Assembly: GCA_905250025.1 (NCBI GenBank)
Contig: CAJNOJ010000006.1
Coordinates: 930,001 to 994,000, forward strand
DNA from: Adineta ricciae
Taxonomy: Eukaryota > Rotifera > Eurotatoria > Adinetida > Adinetidae
Length of the DNA stretch: 64,000 nt
Reading direction: 5' to 3'
Of this stretch, positions 13,501-27,296 are shown piece after piece. Both the position numbers and the translations under genes were made by a program. The notes under the pieces are model-generated. The model saw nothing but the letters and a program-made list of their open reading frames with translations, was not told where the DNA came from and did no database searches. Position 1 is the stretch's first letter, and each line of letters starts with the position of its first letter.

Positions 13501-16500
13501 CTTCGATCAAATTATTCACTATTCATTTCGTCGTTTTCTACCATATATTGATGTAAACCTTCTTGATATAACTGTTTTATTTCCGCCCAGATGAATCCAG
13601 CTACGTAGAGCATAATCTACAACGACGAAAACAGTGTATTGTACAGGAGAAACAAAATAAACATCCTTGTAATTGACTTACTGCTAATTCCACAGGATTG
13701 GGTGGTGGACCACGTCTTTCATTAATTTCAACTTCAGTACCTGATAGTAACTTTCCGAACTCAATTCGAAGAGAAACAACAAACAGTAAAACTAGATATA
13801 AAGAGGAAAAGTTGTGTTGTTTAGCAGAAAACGAATGTTCATACTTAGGAAGAAAATATAGGAAACCGAATGACAGATGAACTTTATGAATGGCTGTCGC
13901 ATGATTCGACCGATACTACTTCGTGGCATTATTAGATAAGCGATAGACAAGATAGGAAAAAGTAAACCAACAAAAGCTGTGATGAGAATTTTAATCACCG
14001 AATGACGACGTCGAAAGCCTGGCAGACCTTCGTACCACAGAGAGGCAAGCAATTGTTGACAATGTGAATGTGAAACAAACTTGAAAAGAAAAACAAACGT
14101 TAGTTATCTGAGAGTTGGCCTATATGTATCTGACGTACCTTCTTCTGTTTATAACGTATAGCTAATTTTAGTCTGGCTAACGTCATTTTCTCGGTTGTTT
14201 CAGATAGCACCGGTGGATTTTCTGCATCGTAATTTAAGATAATCTCCAGTTCCTTCGATGAACGTGTTTCAGCTAGTAGTGCTGCACTATAATCTTGACA
14301 TTGCTGAGCTAATTGTTCGTACTCTTGTTTGAATTCGTTTTCAATTCGTGATAATCGTTTCAGTTCGCGATTTAAATCAAAAGCTGTCATGATTGGATCG
14401 CGACTTGATAGGGAGATGTAGCACGGTGATGACAAGGCTTTGTATGCGTTGATACGTGATCGGGAATGTCTTAAACTGTCTTCTTTATTGTAGACAAGGC
14501 ACTTTTCGCAATCACAACGAACATCGTGAGGTTCAGTTACTTTTTCACCTAGAAAAACGAAATAGATAGTCAAATGAAAGCGTCGCTCTGTATCAGTAAG
14601 ATTGAGATTGCAAGAAAAATCATTTCTCTACCTCTTTCCAGCAAAATCTTGATAATTTCATAATTGTCTCGATGTGCAGCCAAGATAATCGGTGTAATAT
14701 CAGGTGTATATGAGCGAGATGTACTCAAATTAAGTTGATCATTCACCTAAAAATAGTCATCGAAAGGTCAATAGAAATCCGGATAGGATCATCTTTACAG
14801 AAATTTGCCTATCTATTTTTCAAGTCTTCACGCACACACAAAATATAAACAATCAATCTTTATTCACAGAGTTTACTGAAGAATTATCTACGTATACATA
14901 GTGAGTGCTAACTAGAAGCTTCTTTTCTTTCTCAGATTGATTTATCAACAAGAATATAATCATGTTGGTTTCGCTCGCGTGAAATGAACATTTCCAAGAT
15001 CAACTGGTTATCCGCTACTGATTTGTTGATGTTCATCGTGGAAAATCTCTCGTTGGAATCTTATGTGAATGACAGCCAAAAAGAACAACAAATATTAGAA
15101 GAACATCGGTGATTCGTGGAAATATAAAAGTGTATGTTTGTGCGAAAAAAAAGATGAGCAAGTGCAGAATGTGTGTGCATGTGTTTTTATGTGCAATAGC
15201 AGTCACAACGGGAATTATCCAATAAGTCAATCCAGTCATGCACGCCAAGAGCGAAGAAGAGAAAAAAAATCGAAGGAAATTGAAGAAGTAAAGAAGACGA
15301 AAATGAAAATCGGTCGTTTTCTTATGCGATCGTAACGCCTACCGATTGCTGATCCTTTCTCCGTACTGCTTGTAGGAGAAAGGCCCATTTAGATTTGGAA
15401 TTCTAAATACAAAAATAACAAGTCGACGAAGAAGAAGAGAGAGAAAAGAGGTCACACAGAGATACGTATAAGGCAGGACATGTAAGCACCGATGGATAAA
15501 TAGATATATGATAAAATAATAATCATAATAATAGATAGAAAAAACAGACTGTCATGCTTTAAATATAGATATAGATATATGTATATATTTTGTGCATGAA
15601 CTGTTCTCTAAACTAGAATATACAGTTGTCGATAACAGTAAGCAAATGTCTATCTTTTCATGTTTTGTTTTCTCGAAGAAGTAAATAGCCTAGAAAGAAT
15701 TTGCTTAAACAGGGATAAGAAAGAGGCAGGTAATCATGATGTAGGTTCACATAATTTTTCCGGATGATACTCATCAGTGTGAACAAACCTCCTGGTCAGA
15801 TGTATCAGCAACATTAACAGTCGCGGTTATAATCTTTTCATTTCCACTAACTGTATGTTTTGCCGATAGGTTTGGTTTCGATGTATGGAAGAAAGACCAT
15901 GCCGATTTCGACTAGTTTAGCGATACGAAGTACTTTATTTACGATATGTACGCAAAGATATTGATGTGATAAAGATCAATGTTCGAATGGAATTCGCCGC
16001 TCGCGCTTACCTTTTGCGAAACATCTGGTGTTCCTTGTGGTGTTTGCTCTTCATTCTTTTTGTCCCTTTCCAGAGCGACTTGGGCAAACGAGAATAATTG
16101 ATTTGATTTATCATTTATGGCAATATTATTTGGACACTATATCAAGACAAAGAATAAATAAACAAAACCGACATATACATAGGCAGAAATCAGAAATCGG
16201 ATTCTTTTATGTTATCTTCTTGTGATTTAATAGGTAGAGATGTAGTCTCAAAGGATATCCTTGACTTTTTCCTCTCCGGCCTTGACAGGCGGAAGAACAA
16301 GAAGAGGGATACCTGCGTAGATGATTTTAATAATCTAACAATAATAAAAAGTCTCTTTTTCTTATGTAATTAAGAATTCTAATTCAATGACAGACTACTT
16401 TCAAGATTGATATGCTTCTGTCGTCTTGCATTCCAAACGCTTTTGTCCTCTCTTTCTCTCTCCTAATGAACTCATCTATTGTGAAATAACTTGTTGATAA

Positions 16501-18202
16501 TGTCTTTCAATGTTCGCTACATATTAGAAGTAAATTAAATTGTGATAAGTCTATTTTGCATTTTGTTATCGGAGTTGTTTTCTTTTTATCAGTGGAAAAC
16601 ATCTGACAGATTGGATAGACAAGCGCAACTGACACATATTCTGTCAACAGGATGACGAGACTTACTTTACTTTTCTCTTCAGCAGTATTATTCGTCATTG
16701 GTTTCGGTTGTTGCTGCCGAAGATCTTCATGATGGAGAAGAAGTTCTACGGCTATTGAAACACAAGCAAGTAAATAGAGAAGTTCGCCTTCGATGCAGTT
16801 CTTCTTTACCTTCAACAAATTCTTCATCGATAGCATGAAGTAATGCTTCACCTGTATCAACATTATAATTCAACAGTAGTTCAATCATTTCAATGTTCTC
16901 ATATTCGATAGCTAATCAAGTAAAACAAAGAAAGAAAGATTAGAAACGTGTTTTTGTTATTTTCTACGATAATAACCTATTAAAAGTGCACTTCGACCTA
17001 ATGGATCTAGACAATTGATATTGATCGGCGTTATTGGTGTGTCAGCACTGACTGATGTTGATGGTGTCGAAGAACTCATGTCGAGATACCTTCGAGTTGT
17101 GGCCATATCTCCTCCTAGAACAACAGATGCATACGCATAATTAATAGCTCTTGTTTATTCGTAGTATTTGAGGCAAATTCTTTCATCAGCTGTTAATAAA
17201 AACGTCGTCAGCTGTAATTCATCGTCTTTTGCGCTAGTTTTTTCATCATTTCTTTTTTTTTTGTTTTAAACAAAATAATTATCTAGTAGCTTGCTGTCTC
17301 ATCGACATGGCTTTTCCGGATGGATCTTTTTTATCTCTGAAACTGTCGTTCTAATAGGATTTCCATGAATAATATTTCCTTCCCTCAAGGCATTTCCGAA
17401 CTTCGATAGTATAAATAAAGACCAAAAATAAGTATTAGATTTGAGAAGAGCTTAAAAACGACAATCTAATCCAATTCGATTACACTTCTAACTAGATTTT
17501 CTCGTTTTTATTCATAAAAAGAAATTCTCTTCAATTTCATTTCCGATCACATATATATATATAGAGAGAGGGAGATAGATAGATGGATTCTTCATTGGCT
17601 TTCTTTAGAAAAAAATTCTCATTATTGTCCGGTTGAAAAAAAAACAAAAACATTCAGTGAATATTATCACATTCTTCCTGTCTTAGTTAATCTTGATTTG
17701 ATGTGTGTCAAAAAGAGAATACTTTAGAACTTTTCCTCATCCCATTCACGCATCTGTCTGTATAGGATAAAAATAGATAAAAGCAAGAAAAGAGAGAGAG
17801 AGAAATAAAAGAATATAGACTTGTCTTTCCTTGTTACTGATTAATAATGAATCGTTGCTTGGCTTTTTTTTCTTGAAAAGAAGAGCTCCTCCGAAGAAAA
17901 ATTTTGCTTGTTTTCCCTTTATACTAAACAAATATCTAATTATGAATAGATGGCTAAGCTGCTAGTCAGCGCTTTCAAATGAAATCAACTTTCTTTTGCT
18001 TACGTTCAACGGCGACAAGATACTTTTTTTCATCCTGTGTCAATTCGGGATCTCGCCTTAATTGCGCCATTTGTTGTGCATATGTTTGCGATGTTAACGA
18101 AGCAGAATTCGCAAAATCAGTAATTGACTCATTAGATGAACGTCCCACTAACTTTTCTGCTTTATGGTAATCTTTCATAAGCCGTTGGATCGCTCGCGAC
18201 AT
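10525..18202 (-). CDS. TRPC-family cation channel
   Basis: Plasma-membrane Ca2+-permeable channel, probably gated downstream of phospholipase C (family knowledge). Twenty-two exons close in frame to 1282 residues: 18202-18004, 17114-16977, 16911-16810, 16751-16666, 16136-16011, 15911-15789, 15402-15343, 14746-14632, 14548-14139, 14079-13845, 13791-13682, 13616-13542, 13489-13406, 13273-12816, 12759-12564, 12505-12474, 12419-12257, 12202-12045, 11993-11929, 11859-11827, 11693-10920, 10631-10525. The N-terminus has the TRPC start block ([13 protein letters not shown]) and ankyrin repeats. A DPIMTAF block precedes six membrane segments, the pore motif LFWGTFGL, and the TRP box EWKFAR (845-850, on a 32-nt exon). 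The following PPPFN...PSPKS segment matches TRPC. The tail of about 430 residues is Ser/Thr/Ala-rich. Exons 6 and 7 look like related cassettes (see findings). Confidence 0.95.
17542..17584. repeat. AT/GA microsatellite in TRPC first intron
   Basis: A short TA run followed by GA-rich and GATA-like repeats, inside the first intron of the TRPC gene. That intron, about 890 bp, is one of the longest in the gene. Confidence 0.6.
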
Positions 18203-21200
18203 TTTGAATAATATTCAATAATAATAATACGAAGAAGAAGAATAACAAGGAGTTTTTAAAAAAATAGATAATAGCCACACAGACACGACATATAAACTAG
18301 ACGAATATATGTATACACATGGATGCTAAAATGATTGAAAAAATGTCGACATAGTTATTGTTATATTCACTTTATTATATTTTACTATGAATAGAATAGG
18401 AACAATGGAAGAAGGAGAGGGAAAAAAATGGAGGAAACATGCCAAGAAAACTTATTTATATGAAGCTGAATAAAAGTTGTGAAAGAAGAGTGGTATTAGT
18501 CAAGATTCTCTCCTCCTCACATCAGACAGCGTGTCTTATTTGCAAGCGCGTCTCAGACGAACGAGCGAAACTCAACGATAGGAACGTATTAAATAATAGC
18601 TACATTTGATTTGCTTTCAGTCCTCGTCGTCCTATTATCATCAACGCGTGTAGTCGAAAGATGCTAACAACTCAGCGACTTTCCTCATGCTTACTCTCAA
18701 GCCTTCGCATATACACAATGCATATCTTGCGTTTCATCGTTCTCCTGAAATTCTTCATGTGGCTACGTTCGGCTTCTCTGTTTCTCGCTCTTTCCCTGCT
18801 GTTCCCACAGGCGTTGACACTAACTAGAAAGCAAGTGCTATCGATATCGCTTGGATGCTTAGATTTTATGTTCCTCTCCATCTTCTTTGATCGATCTCAT
18901 CCTATCATTCGATGATGATGATGATGAGAAGCGTAAATCGTTCGCAAGATTTTTTTTTTCTTCATCTTATTATATCGTGTGAGTCTTCTCGGCTTTAGTG
19001 TAATGATTAGGTGTCGGCATCCAACGAAAGATCTAGTAAAGGACGTCGCACCAGACACATATACAAAAAAAAGGCAATCGTAGTCATTATTCTGATCCTT
19101 CGTTGTGTTCGTCTTGCTCTTCTCGTGTAACCTTTATACTTTTCAGCGTGATGTCAACTATTCGTCAGTATACAGGTAGTTATTTCGAGGGAAAAGGAGA
19201 AGATAAAGAACTACAGAAAAAAAGGTAAGAAAGAAGAAAAAAGCGGAAATTGTCATCATTCTCACGGTTGCACACAGGGGAATATTCTTAATGGTGATGA
19301 GAGATTTTATGTGACAACGACGAACTAAACAAGAGAGAATAAAAAAGAATAAATAAAATAGAGTACATAATCAAGAAATATATGTAAATACGAAGATCAA
19401 GGGACGAACAATAGACTTGTTAATGATAGCGTGTAATTTTCTTCTTCATTGACTATAATATCCTAAACAAAGTGATTGCGTCGTTCTTTATCGTTCTGTA
19501 TGTCTAACTATTTTCTTGCTAAGGCCAATTGGCAATGGTGGTTGAGGAAAAATGTATGTCGAGTAAATATCAACAGTTGTCGCATAGCTGAAATGAGAAC
19601 AACATGATTAAAATATCGAATCAAACTAGCTGGTTAGATCTGATTTCATCGAGATCCGATGAAGATGAAATCATCCAAGTCGTAGACAATTGATTACTTA
19701 ACTAATCATATCTTTATCGGTGAGAGTCGATGTTTATTTCAGATGTCTCGGTCAAAGAACTTCTGCTCGTTTTCTGTGCTATTTTTTCTTGCTGAATAAT
19801 ATGACTTGTTTGCATTCGCGTAACAGACAGATATATAGTAAGCTACTCGCGCATCCAACGAGATCGAATCTGCATCTCGTTATTAATTAGAGAGATAGAG
19901 GGGAAAAAGAAAAAAAACATCAGCAACGAACGATTGCTTGATCAATATGCTACACAATCTTTATACTTCTCATTTAGTTTTGCTTCGTTCTTGTCTAGAT
20001 TTCAATCAAGCATATAATATTATCGAACGTTGCATGGAAAAGATCGATCAATTCTATTTTTCTCAATCCGTCATTGAGATAGAGAAAAAGATTGTTATTT
20101 AACGCAAAAAATAATATTCAATCATTAGAATTCAGATGGATCGATGGATGAATGAGTGATCGACTGAAGAAAAAGAGCGAGATAGAGAAAGAGAGAGTCA
20201 ACCAGACACACGCATTTACAAAAATCACACGCAGAGATTGAACTCTCACGTTGCAAAGTGATATAATATCCTAAAAAGCTCATCTCTAATGAATAAATAA
20301 GAATGGATAAAAAACCAGTATTATTTCTTCAATAGTCGTCGTCGTTGTTGTTGTCATCGTTGTCGTTCGCTTTACTAATGTGATGCTTGCACAACGAACA
20401 AATCGTAGAATGAGAACGATGAAAAGAAGAAGAAGAAGAAGAAGAAGAAGAAAACAGACACGAGAAAATACTATGAAGGAGTGTGTAGTTCTTTTTACTA
20501 TATGCATTATGAGAGCATAACTTCTTGAGACAACTCGTTTGTGAGAATCGGCTCCATTGTGAAATTTCTAATCATTGAACTATACATGAAAATTTGCTAC
20601 TGACGATATTTTAATCGGTACCGTTCAATAAAAAGGAATAGAAAAGAAAGAAAACAAATACAGCTGATGGCGCCGGACGACCATACCGTTTTCTACCCGG
20701 AGTCACCTTGACGAACTATCGAGTAAAAATGTGTGCGCGTGTGTATACGAAATCAAACACACACCACTGTTAACTGATTAACATAGACGCGGAAAATGTA
20801 TGTATATATAGATAGATGTGTGTGTGTGACACAGATGGAAAAAAATGAAATAAAAGAAATGAAAAGAATTTTCTTATGTTTTAAGTAGAAAACTATCGAT
20901 TTGTTTCTTGGTGATCGTCATCTGTCATCGTTTGATGGTGGACGTGGGGCGCCCGGAGGCTATATATTTCAAATACAAAAAAAGAAAAAGGAGAAAGCTT
21001 GACATTTTGTTATATTTCCTTCCGGTATTCTGTGCAGTGACGATGAGACTCCGATGTCAAACTATTCGCTATGGGGTTTGCAAAAAAAGAGCGAAGACTG
21101 TTCAGCAAAACAAAGGTCCTATTGCTTATCAATGTTATTAATCATAGCTGTCGTTTACACTGATAACAACTGTAGCAGTAGTAGTCGAACTAAGAACATC

Positions 21201-23215
21201 AACGAGTCATTATTCTGTTAGATGTTGATGGCATTGTGAAGAGAAGAGGAAAAAAGATTTCAGAGGGAGAAGATGAAACAGAAGAAAGAGAAAAAGCATC
21301 CGACCGAAGCAAATGTCAATCGCAAAATATTATCAAGCCGGCACAGAGCTGTTATATATACGCAGACACACGTGTCATCGTTTGCAAATAGGCAGAGACC
21401 ATTGTTCGCTTGAGATCGATCTCTGGCCAACGAGGAAAAGAGAAGAAGAGAGAGAGAGAGAAAGCAAAAAATAACTCGAATAAACAAATCGATGGCACCC
21501 GTTGCACACACACACATACACACATTATTTTTCTTAATACAACTGATAGCGGAAATGAGGCGGCTAGCAACCCGTTCGTCTTGCTACTTTCCGATATCTT
21601 TGCTTTCCGTATCAATGACTAGTCAGATTAAACTGCTAGTTGCTCGTCTTCTCGAACTTTCTTTCGTATCGAAGAATTGTTTTAATCATTAGTTCCGGGC
21701 CTCTTCTCGATTTAAATATAAATCCACATTTGTATATTTGTGTATGCATGTAAATATAGATATACATGCTGATGGACTTCATCTGTAACACACTAAACAG
21801 ATGGAAACACTATCAGAAAGAAAAGAATTCAGTTATGTTTGATGTTTGATGAGTTATAGAGGAAAATGCGTTTAGCGATGGACGTGATAATGATTGTTCA
21901 TGCGTTTCGATTAGCATCTATTTAACATCTTATCGATTGTATAAAACAATCGACATATACAGATGGTGGATTTATCAATCGTCGATAAAGACCAGTCTTA
22001 TGATGCTTTTCATATCTAAATAATCCTGTGTGTCGATCAGGCAAGACTAATATCAAAGGAATACATGCATAAATGCCAGTGAAATGTAAGAATTACCATA
22101 TATAAATACAAAGAAATACAGAATGCAAATCTTCAACTTGTGATATTTCTCGTTTCGTTGATAATAAGACAGTTAATTAGATTTTCTCTTACTTAACTAT
22201 TATAATGTTAGCTTTGTCTATTGAATGGCATGAAGAGGAAAAAGGACGTGTGAAGTCAGGATTTGCGAAGAGTATACGATATAATAAGGTTATCGAACCA
22301 TGACCTAGATCATTCGATGATTGGTCGACAGAATTAAAACGAGTTGTTTGTTAAATTGTTATCAGTAATATCGTCGAATACGTCAAATAGAAAATATGCT
22401 AATTGTATCGTGAAATTTGCCGAGTAGAGTCGTTTAACAGCTGGAAGAATATATGACATTAAAGAGGAAAAAAAAACTATCATCAAATTAACTACTGATA
22501 ACATTTGTCGTCGCATAATACTAGTCTAGAGTCCAAAAACCTAATGAAAGAAAATGAGAAGAGAAGTTTTTTGTCAGGAGAAAAAAAGGCGTTCCTTTGT
22601 TTCTATTACTAATTATTTCTTTTTTTTATCTTCATGAACAACTTGAATTTTACAGTTTGAATCATTAGAGTGGATGGAAGTAATAAAGCTATTGATAAAG
22701 TCCTTAAGATACCAATCAGAAACGATATTCTGAGTATAGTCTGATAATTACTTCGAGCAAAACAAACAACACGTAAACGATAATGACAAGCAAGGTTTTC
22801 TCTCCTGGAAATATCGATGATCAGCATGTATTTCCGTTTGGATTTTGTATAGAGACTAATGATAGCAATGCAGTCGGATCGAAGATTCAAAGGTCTTTCT
22901 TTTTGATATAATGACTATCGATGTCAGAAAACGATCGATTGTGTTTCAGCTGAAATCGAAAGAGAAGAGAGGAAAACTATGTGTACGCGATTTTACTTTC
23001 ATTCTATTGTTTCGCTTTCTTTGATATATCTACCTACTTTCATGTATTCATATTCGAGGTATCCGATAGAGAACGACAGTCGAATCTTTCTTTTTCTTTC
23101 TTGGATTTTATTTATATCGTCACCCAGACGTGTTCATTTCAGTTGCACTCGCTGGTTTCGTTCGACTGGTGACTATCTAGCATAAGCGTATCTTTGAAAG
23201 TCTAAGTTTGTGATC
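18203..23215. other. Five-kilobase gene-poor region between divergent genes
   Basis: No exon chain, RNA gene or transposon could be supported on either strand. It separates the start of the TRPC gene (minus) from that of the type II membrane protein gene (plus), so it must contain both promoters and 5' UTRs. It carries simple repeats (GAT runs near 18913, AAG runs near 20427) and AT-rich unstructured sequence. An undetected small multi-exon gene cannot be excluded. Confidence 0.5.
20427..20452. repeat. AAG trinucleotide repeat
   Basis: About eight nearly perfect AAG units in the gene-poor region upstream of TRPC. The open frames over it are repeat artefacts. Confidence 0.75.
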
Positions 23216-24518
23216 ATGAATCCAAACGGTTCGATCTCGATGGGCGATGAAAAATTTCAAATGAATGTCGATCAAGATATTGACGATCATAATCGACTAA
23301 TAAAATCACGTTTCTTGAATCAACGTCGGCCATTGCGTTTAGCATCATTGATTTATCCGATTTTATTGGCTATACTTCTTATAATCGGTACTGTACTTTT
23401 AATTCTTACAATCACTCGACGACAAGCATGTCGACAACAACAATTGGAACAAGCCGAAGTTCTTCTAGGATACAAACCTGATCTTCATGTAAGCATTTCG
23501 ACCAACATTTCCTTTCTGTCTGTTCTAATCAGACTTGTTTAGATGAAGACATGGGTACCATGTGTGAAAACAGCTACAAACGCATGCGCATGCCCAGCCA
23601 CATTTATTCATTCTTCAGCGAATCCATCGCATTGTATTCCAAATCATTCGCGTTGTCTCGAATCATGTAAAATGAATGAACATTGTAAATGCCACAATCT
23701 AGTTGATCCACTTCGTTGCCGCATCGCCACACGTGGCTGGTTCGATAATGAAATAAAGGTTGGTCCTGTCGAACGTTTTCGCAATCCAGTTACAAATCCA
23801 TTATTACAATACACATGGATGGACAAATTCAATCGTCAATTAGAACGTTTATTAGTCGATTTACGCGGAGGCGAACGTTTGTTTTTAAGTGCTGATAGAC
23901 AGACAGGTATTGCTGTTCATGAACACGATGACGATTATTTATTGAATGAACGTTGGACTAAAGTCGAAATCAACAGTACACGACAACATATTGTCTATAC
24001 ACAACTAAATCCCCAAACACACTCCGTATGTGAATAATACAATCCATCTTCTTCGAATAATACTTCAACTTCTCCTATCTATTTAGTGTCGTATGTCATC
24101 ATTGCAAGATGATGGTTCAACCACTCATGGCCCAGTTCATTCATGTCCGGGTACACCAATGGGTGCTCCATACTTTTTTGGTGTTGCTTGCAAAGATGTT
24201 CTTGTTCTGTGGCACGGTTCTCGTCAAATTAAACTTCGACGACAAGAAGGTTGGACCATGGCTCGCCATCATTTTGAATCAATTATCCCACATCTACCTG
24301 TTCTACTCGATCCATTTCATCGTTATTACTCTTTATATGACGATTCTATGATCGAAATCAAGGATTTGAATGGTGACGTTCTTGGTCAACGTTTTACTGA
24401 TATTATCAAACCGACACGATTCGAATTTATCGATCATCATGGTACAATTTGGGTTGCTAACCAAACACATATGCAATTATTTCATTCCAAGAATGATCAA
24501 GCATGGCTTGATTTTTAA
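23216..24518 (+). CDS. Unrecognised type II membrane protein with Cys-rich extracellular part
   Basis: Not assigned to a family. Three exons (23216-23488, 23543-24025, 24087-24518), all phase 0, give 395 residues. The ATG used is six bases inside the open frame. Residues 1-41 are hydrophilic and end in RRPLR. Residues 43-66 form one strong membrane helix followed by TRRQ. With no signal peptide, it is predicted to point its C-terminus outwards or into the lumen. After the membrane comes a Cys-rich stretch (residues about 95-145, at least ten Cys), then a domain of about 250 residues with regularly spaced Trp, Asp and His that could be beta-rich. An AATAAA lies at 24575. Splicing and composition argue strongly that it is real. 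Confidence 0.8.
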
Positions 24519-25106
24519 AACAGCTCTTTTATTATTCCGTTTATAGACTACGTTTTAACTTTTATTCAATATGAATAAACAACCATACACCGTTTTCCAA
24601 AGCATGACTAGTTTCTAATCAGAAAGTGCATCAAGCCTATTTTTCTTCACTTGATTGACAGGTGTGTGCAAAACATAGGACCTGTACAGTTGATCGCCCA
24701 TCTTAGATTATATTAAAGAATAAGCACATGCTTCATTATTCAGTCAAGTGTTTGTTTACGTTATCATCTACATCGAGCACATTTGGCGTTTACTTTTTTT
24801 CAGCCCATCTTCACCCTCATAGCCTTTATTTACGTGTCCTAACCTGGTCATGCTCGTATATTGAAGAAAATAAGTAAACTTGAAAAGCTTTCTCGGTCAC
24901 TGTCTACTAGATAGAATGCTAAAATTGTGTGCACATGCAATTGAATATTATTCTGATTGTTGAACAGAACTATCTACTATGATTTCAGAAAAAGTACAAG
25001 TTCATATTATGTCGAAGATTCTTTATTTATTATTTTCGTCTACGAACTGTGTTACACAAACAAAACATGTACAATCACTCTCATCAAACGTAGTTTTGAA
25101 AGCTAT
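24519..25106. other. Convergent intergenic spacer
   Basis: Spacer between the 3' ends of the type II membrane protein gene and the ABCG gene. A polyadenylation signal for the plus-strand gene is at 24575-24580. Nothing else is recognised. Confidence 0.5.
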
Positions 25107-27296
25107 CTATGTTCGACCGCTACTTGTATTGACGAACCGTAACGCCAAGTATGCACAGAAACGAAAACAGACAAACATGCCGAAAAGCACAAGAAAATTC
25201 AAACCAATATTAATCCCATAATCAAAATATTGGAGTGCTTCATTGCTAATGAATGTTCCGTTGGGATTATTTCGACATGAAATCACGTAGGAGCCATCGA
25301 CGCATTGATACACTTGTCCACCTTTGAATTGTAATTGTAAGCATGCGTTATAAGCATACTTGAAAAACGAGAACCATTTGCCCCAAACACCCAGCCAATG
25401 TGGAAGATTTCGAACGAAGAAGCCCCCGACTAACATCAGTGTGATCAGAAGAACTGTTGCAGCTGTGATAGCATGGTGTAAGTTTTTTAACGCTGCGCCC
25501 AAAAGTAGACCGAGTGATTCGGCTACCAGGATGGATAGAAGTTGAAAGACAAGAATGGCAAGGAAGATGCCAAAGTTATTGTTAATTCTCGCCATCCAGT
25601 AGGAAATGATTAGAAAGATTGTTGGTAAAACCAACTTCAAGGGAGCTTCAGCTAATGACTTGGCAACAAAATAAGCTGATAAACGAAATGCACCACTTGC
25701 ACGTTCCTTTTCGATAACACCACGTTCAAATGGAAAAGATAACAGACCCATCATCAACGTATGTAAAGGCCAAAATGTCATGAGAAAGAAAATAAACGAC
25801 GATCGATCAGGTATCGTGTCTTCTCTGAATTCCATCCGCAACCAACACAAACCACTTATTACAGCTAAAGCTATTGATTGTATTAAGTTAAGAGCAGTAA
25901 ACTGGGCTTTTCCTGTTAATCGGAAACTTCGTGAATATAAGATTAACATTTGTGGCAAAAATCCAATTGGCCATTTGCCTTCACGACCATCTGGAATCAA
26001 ATTCACGTTGTCCGGATTGGTCAGATCACTTTCTTTTCCCGATGGCTCAGCCATCAAATATCGACTAGATTCTGACAATTGACTTGGTATTTGACCACTA
26101 ATGATTCGATGTTGGAGATATGCTTCCTTCAATTCTTCACGAATTTTCATATCTTGATTAACGAGATCCATAACATAATCTGCCGGATTGTACTGACTTG
26201 GACAATTGTAGTTCATTGTTGAAAAGTATGCGAGAGCATTCGATGGTCGACCCTGTGAATAACAAATTAGTGAGCATGAATACAACACATTATCAGTTTA
26301 TACATACCATGAAGATGCCTTTGCCATCTGCGAGCAGAATGAGTTGATCAAATGATTGAAAGATTTGTGATGATGGTTGATGAATGGATGTGATGATTGT
26401 TTTTCCTTGCATAGCCAATTCGCGGAGTACATCCATGAGTGAGACAGCGGATGTACTGTCCAAACCGGATGTGGGTTCTATACAAGCGTGTACATACGTA
26501 CATATAGATGAATACAATGAAGAACATTTACTAACCATCAAGAAAGATAACACTAGGATTAGTCAGAAGTTCAGTTCCAATATTAACACGTTTTTTTTCT
26601 CCGCCAGATATTAACATAATAGGAGTATTGGCACACTTTCGAATACGAAGTTGATCGATAATGATTTCAACTTGTGCAAGTTTATCTTTTCGAGATAGAT
26701 GATTAGGCAATCGAAGAAGTGCAGTATAGGTAAGTTGCTGTTTGACAGTTAAATTTTCAAAGAACAGATCCTGTTGAAGAACATAAGCAAGTTTTCGCTT
26801 CATAGCGCGATCATATAGCTGATTATTGTACCAGACATTACCGGTGACACCGCTCAATGCTCGACCAGCAAGTGTATTCAGAAGTGTTGTTTTACCACAT
26901 CCTATGAAAGAACTAGATGTATATACATCATAGTATGCATGTATGACACTCACCTGATGGTCCCATAAGTGCGACGATTTGTCGGGGAAGAATTTGGCCA
27001 GAGAGTTTGTCGAGAAGAGTTCGTTGAATGAACCGTTCTTTCGATGATGGATCGATCATTTTAGCCGGAACATTGATCACTTTAGAAACGTTATGAAACG
27101 TAACTGTGATGCGCGGAGATTGTGCTGCCATGATTTGCTCACCTTCAATCGACATTTGAGTTTGTAATGTGTCACCATCACGCATTTCAATAGTATATAC
27201 TTTATGTTGACCATTAGGAGTATATGCCGGCGGTCTTTCATACGTTGGATCAATATACGATGGATTGATATACGCACTTTGATCTTCAGAGTCCAT
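25107..27296 (-). CDS. ABCG-type half ABC transporter (White/ABCG1/ABCG2 family)
   Basis: ATP-driven membrane exporter; family members work as dimers and usually move sterols, lipids, pigments or drugs. Four exons (27296-26954, 26901-26536, 26477-26308, 26252-25107) give 674 residues, a normal half-transporter length. The nucleotide-binding domain comes first, as in ABCG proteins. Walker A (GPSG|CGKTT) is split by an intron around residue 115. The signature is [12 protein letters not shown], and Walker B runs VIFLD|EPTSGLD across another intron, followed by the [10 protein letters not shown] switch region. The single large last exon holds about six membrane helices and a Cys-containing loop before the final helix, typical of ABCG. 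The N-terminus has PPAY (near residues 23-26), a possible WW-domain ligand. Substrate cannot be told from sequence. Confidence 0.93.

Noticed and set aside
20286-20507. Leu- and Thr-rich small protein on the minus strand
   Set aside because: It is the translation of AAG and GTC/GTT simple repeats.
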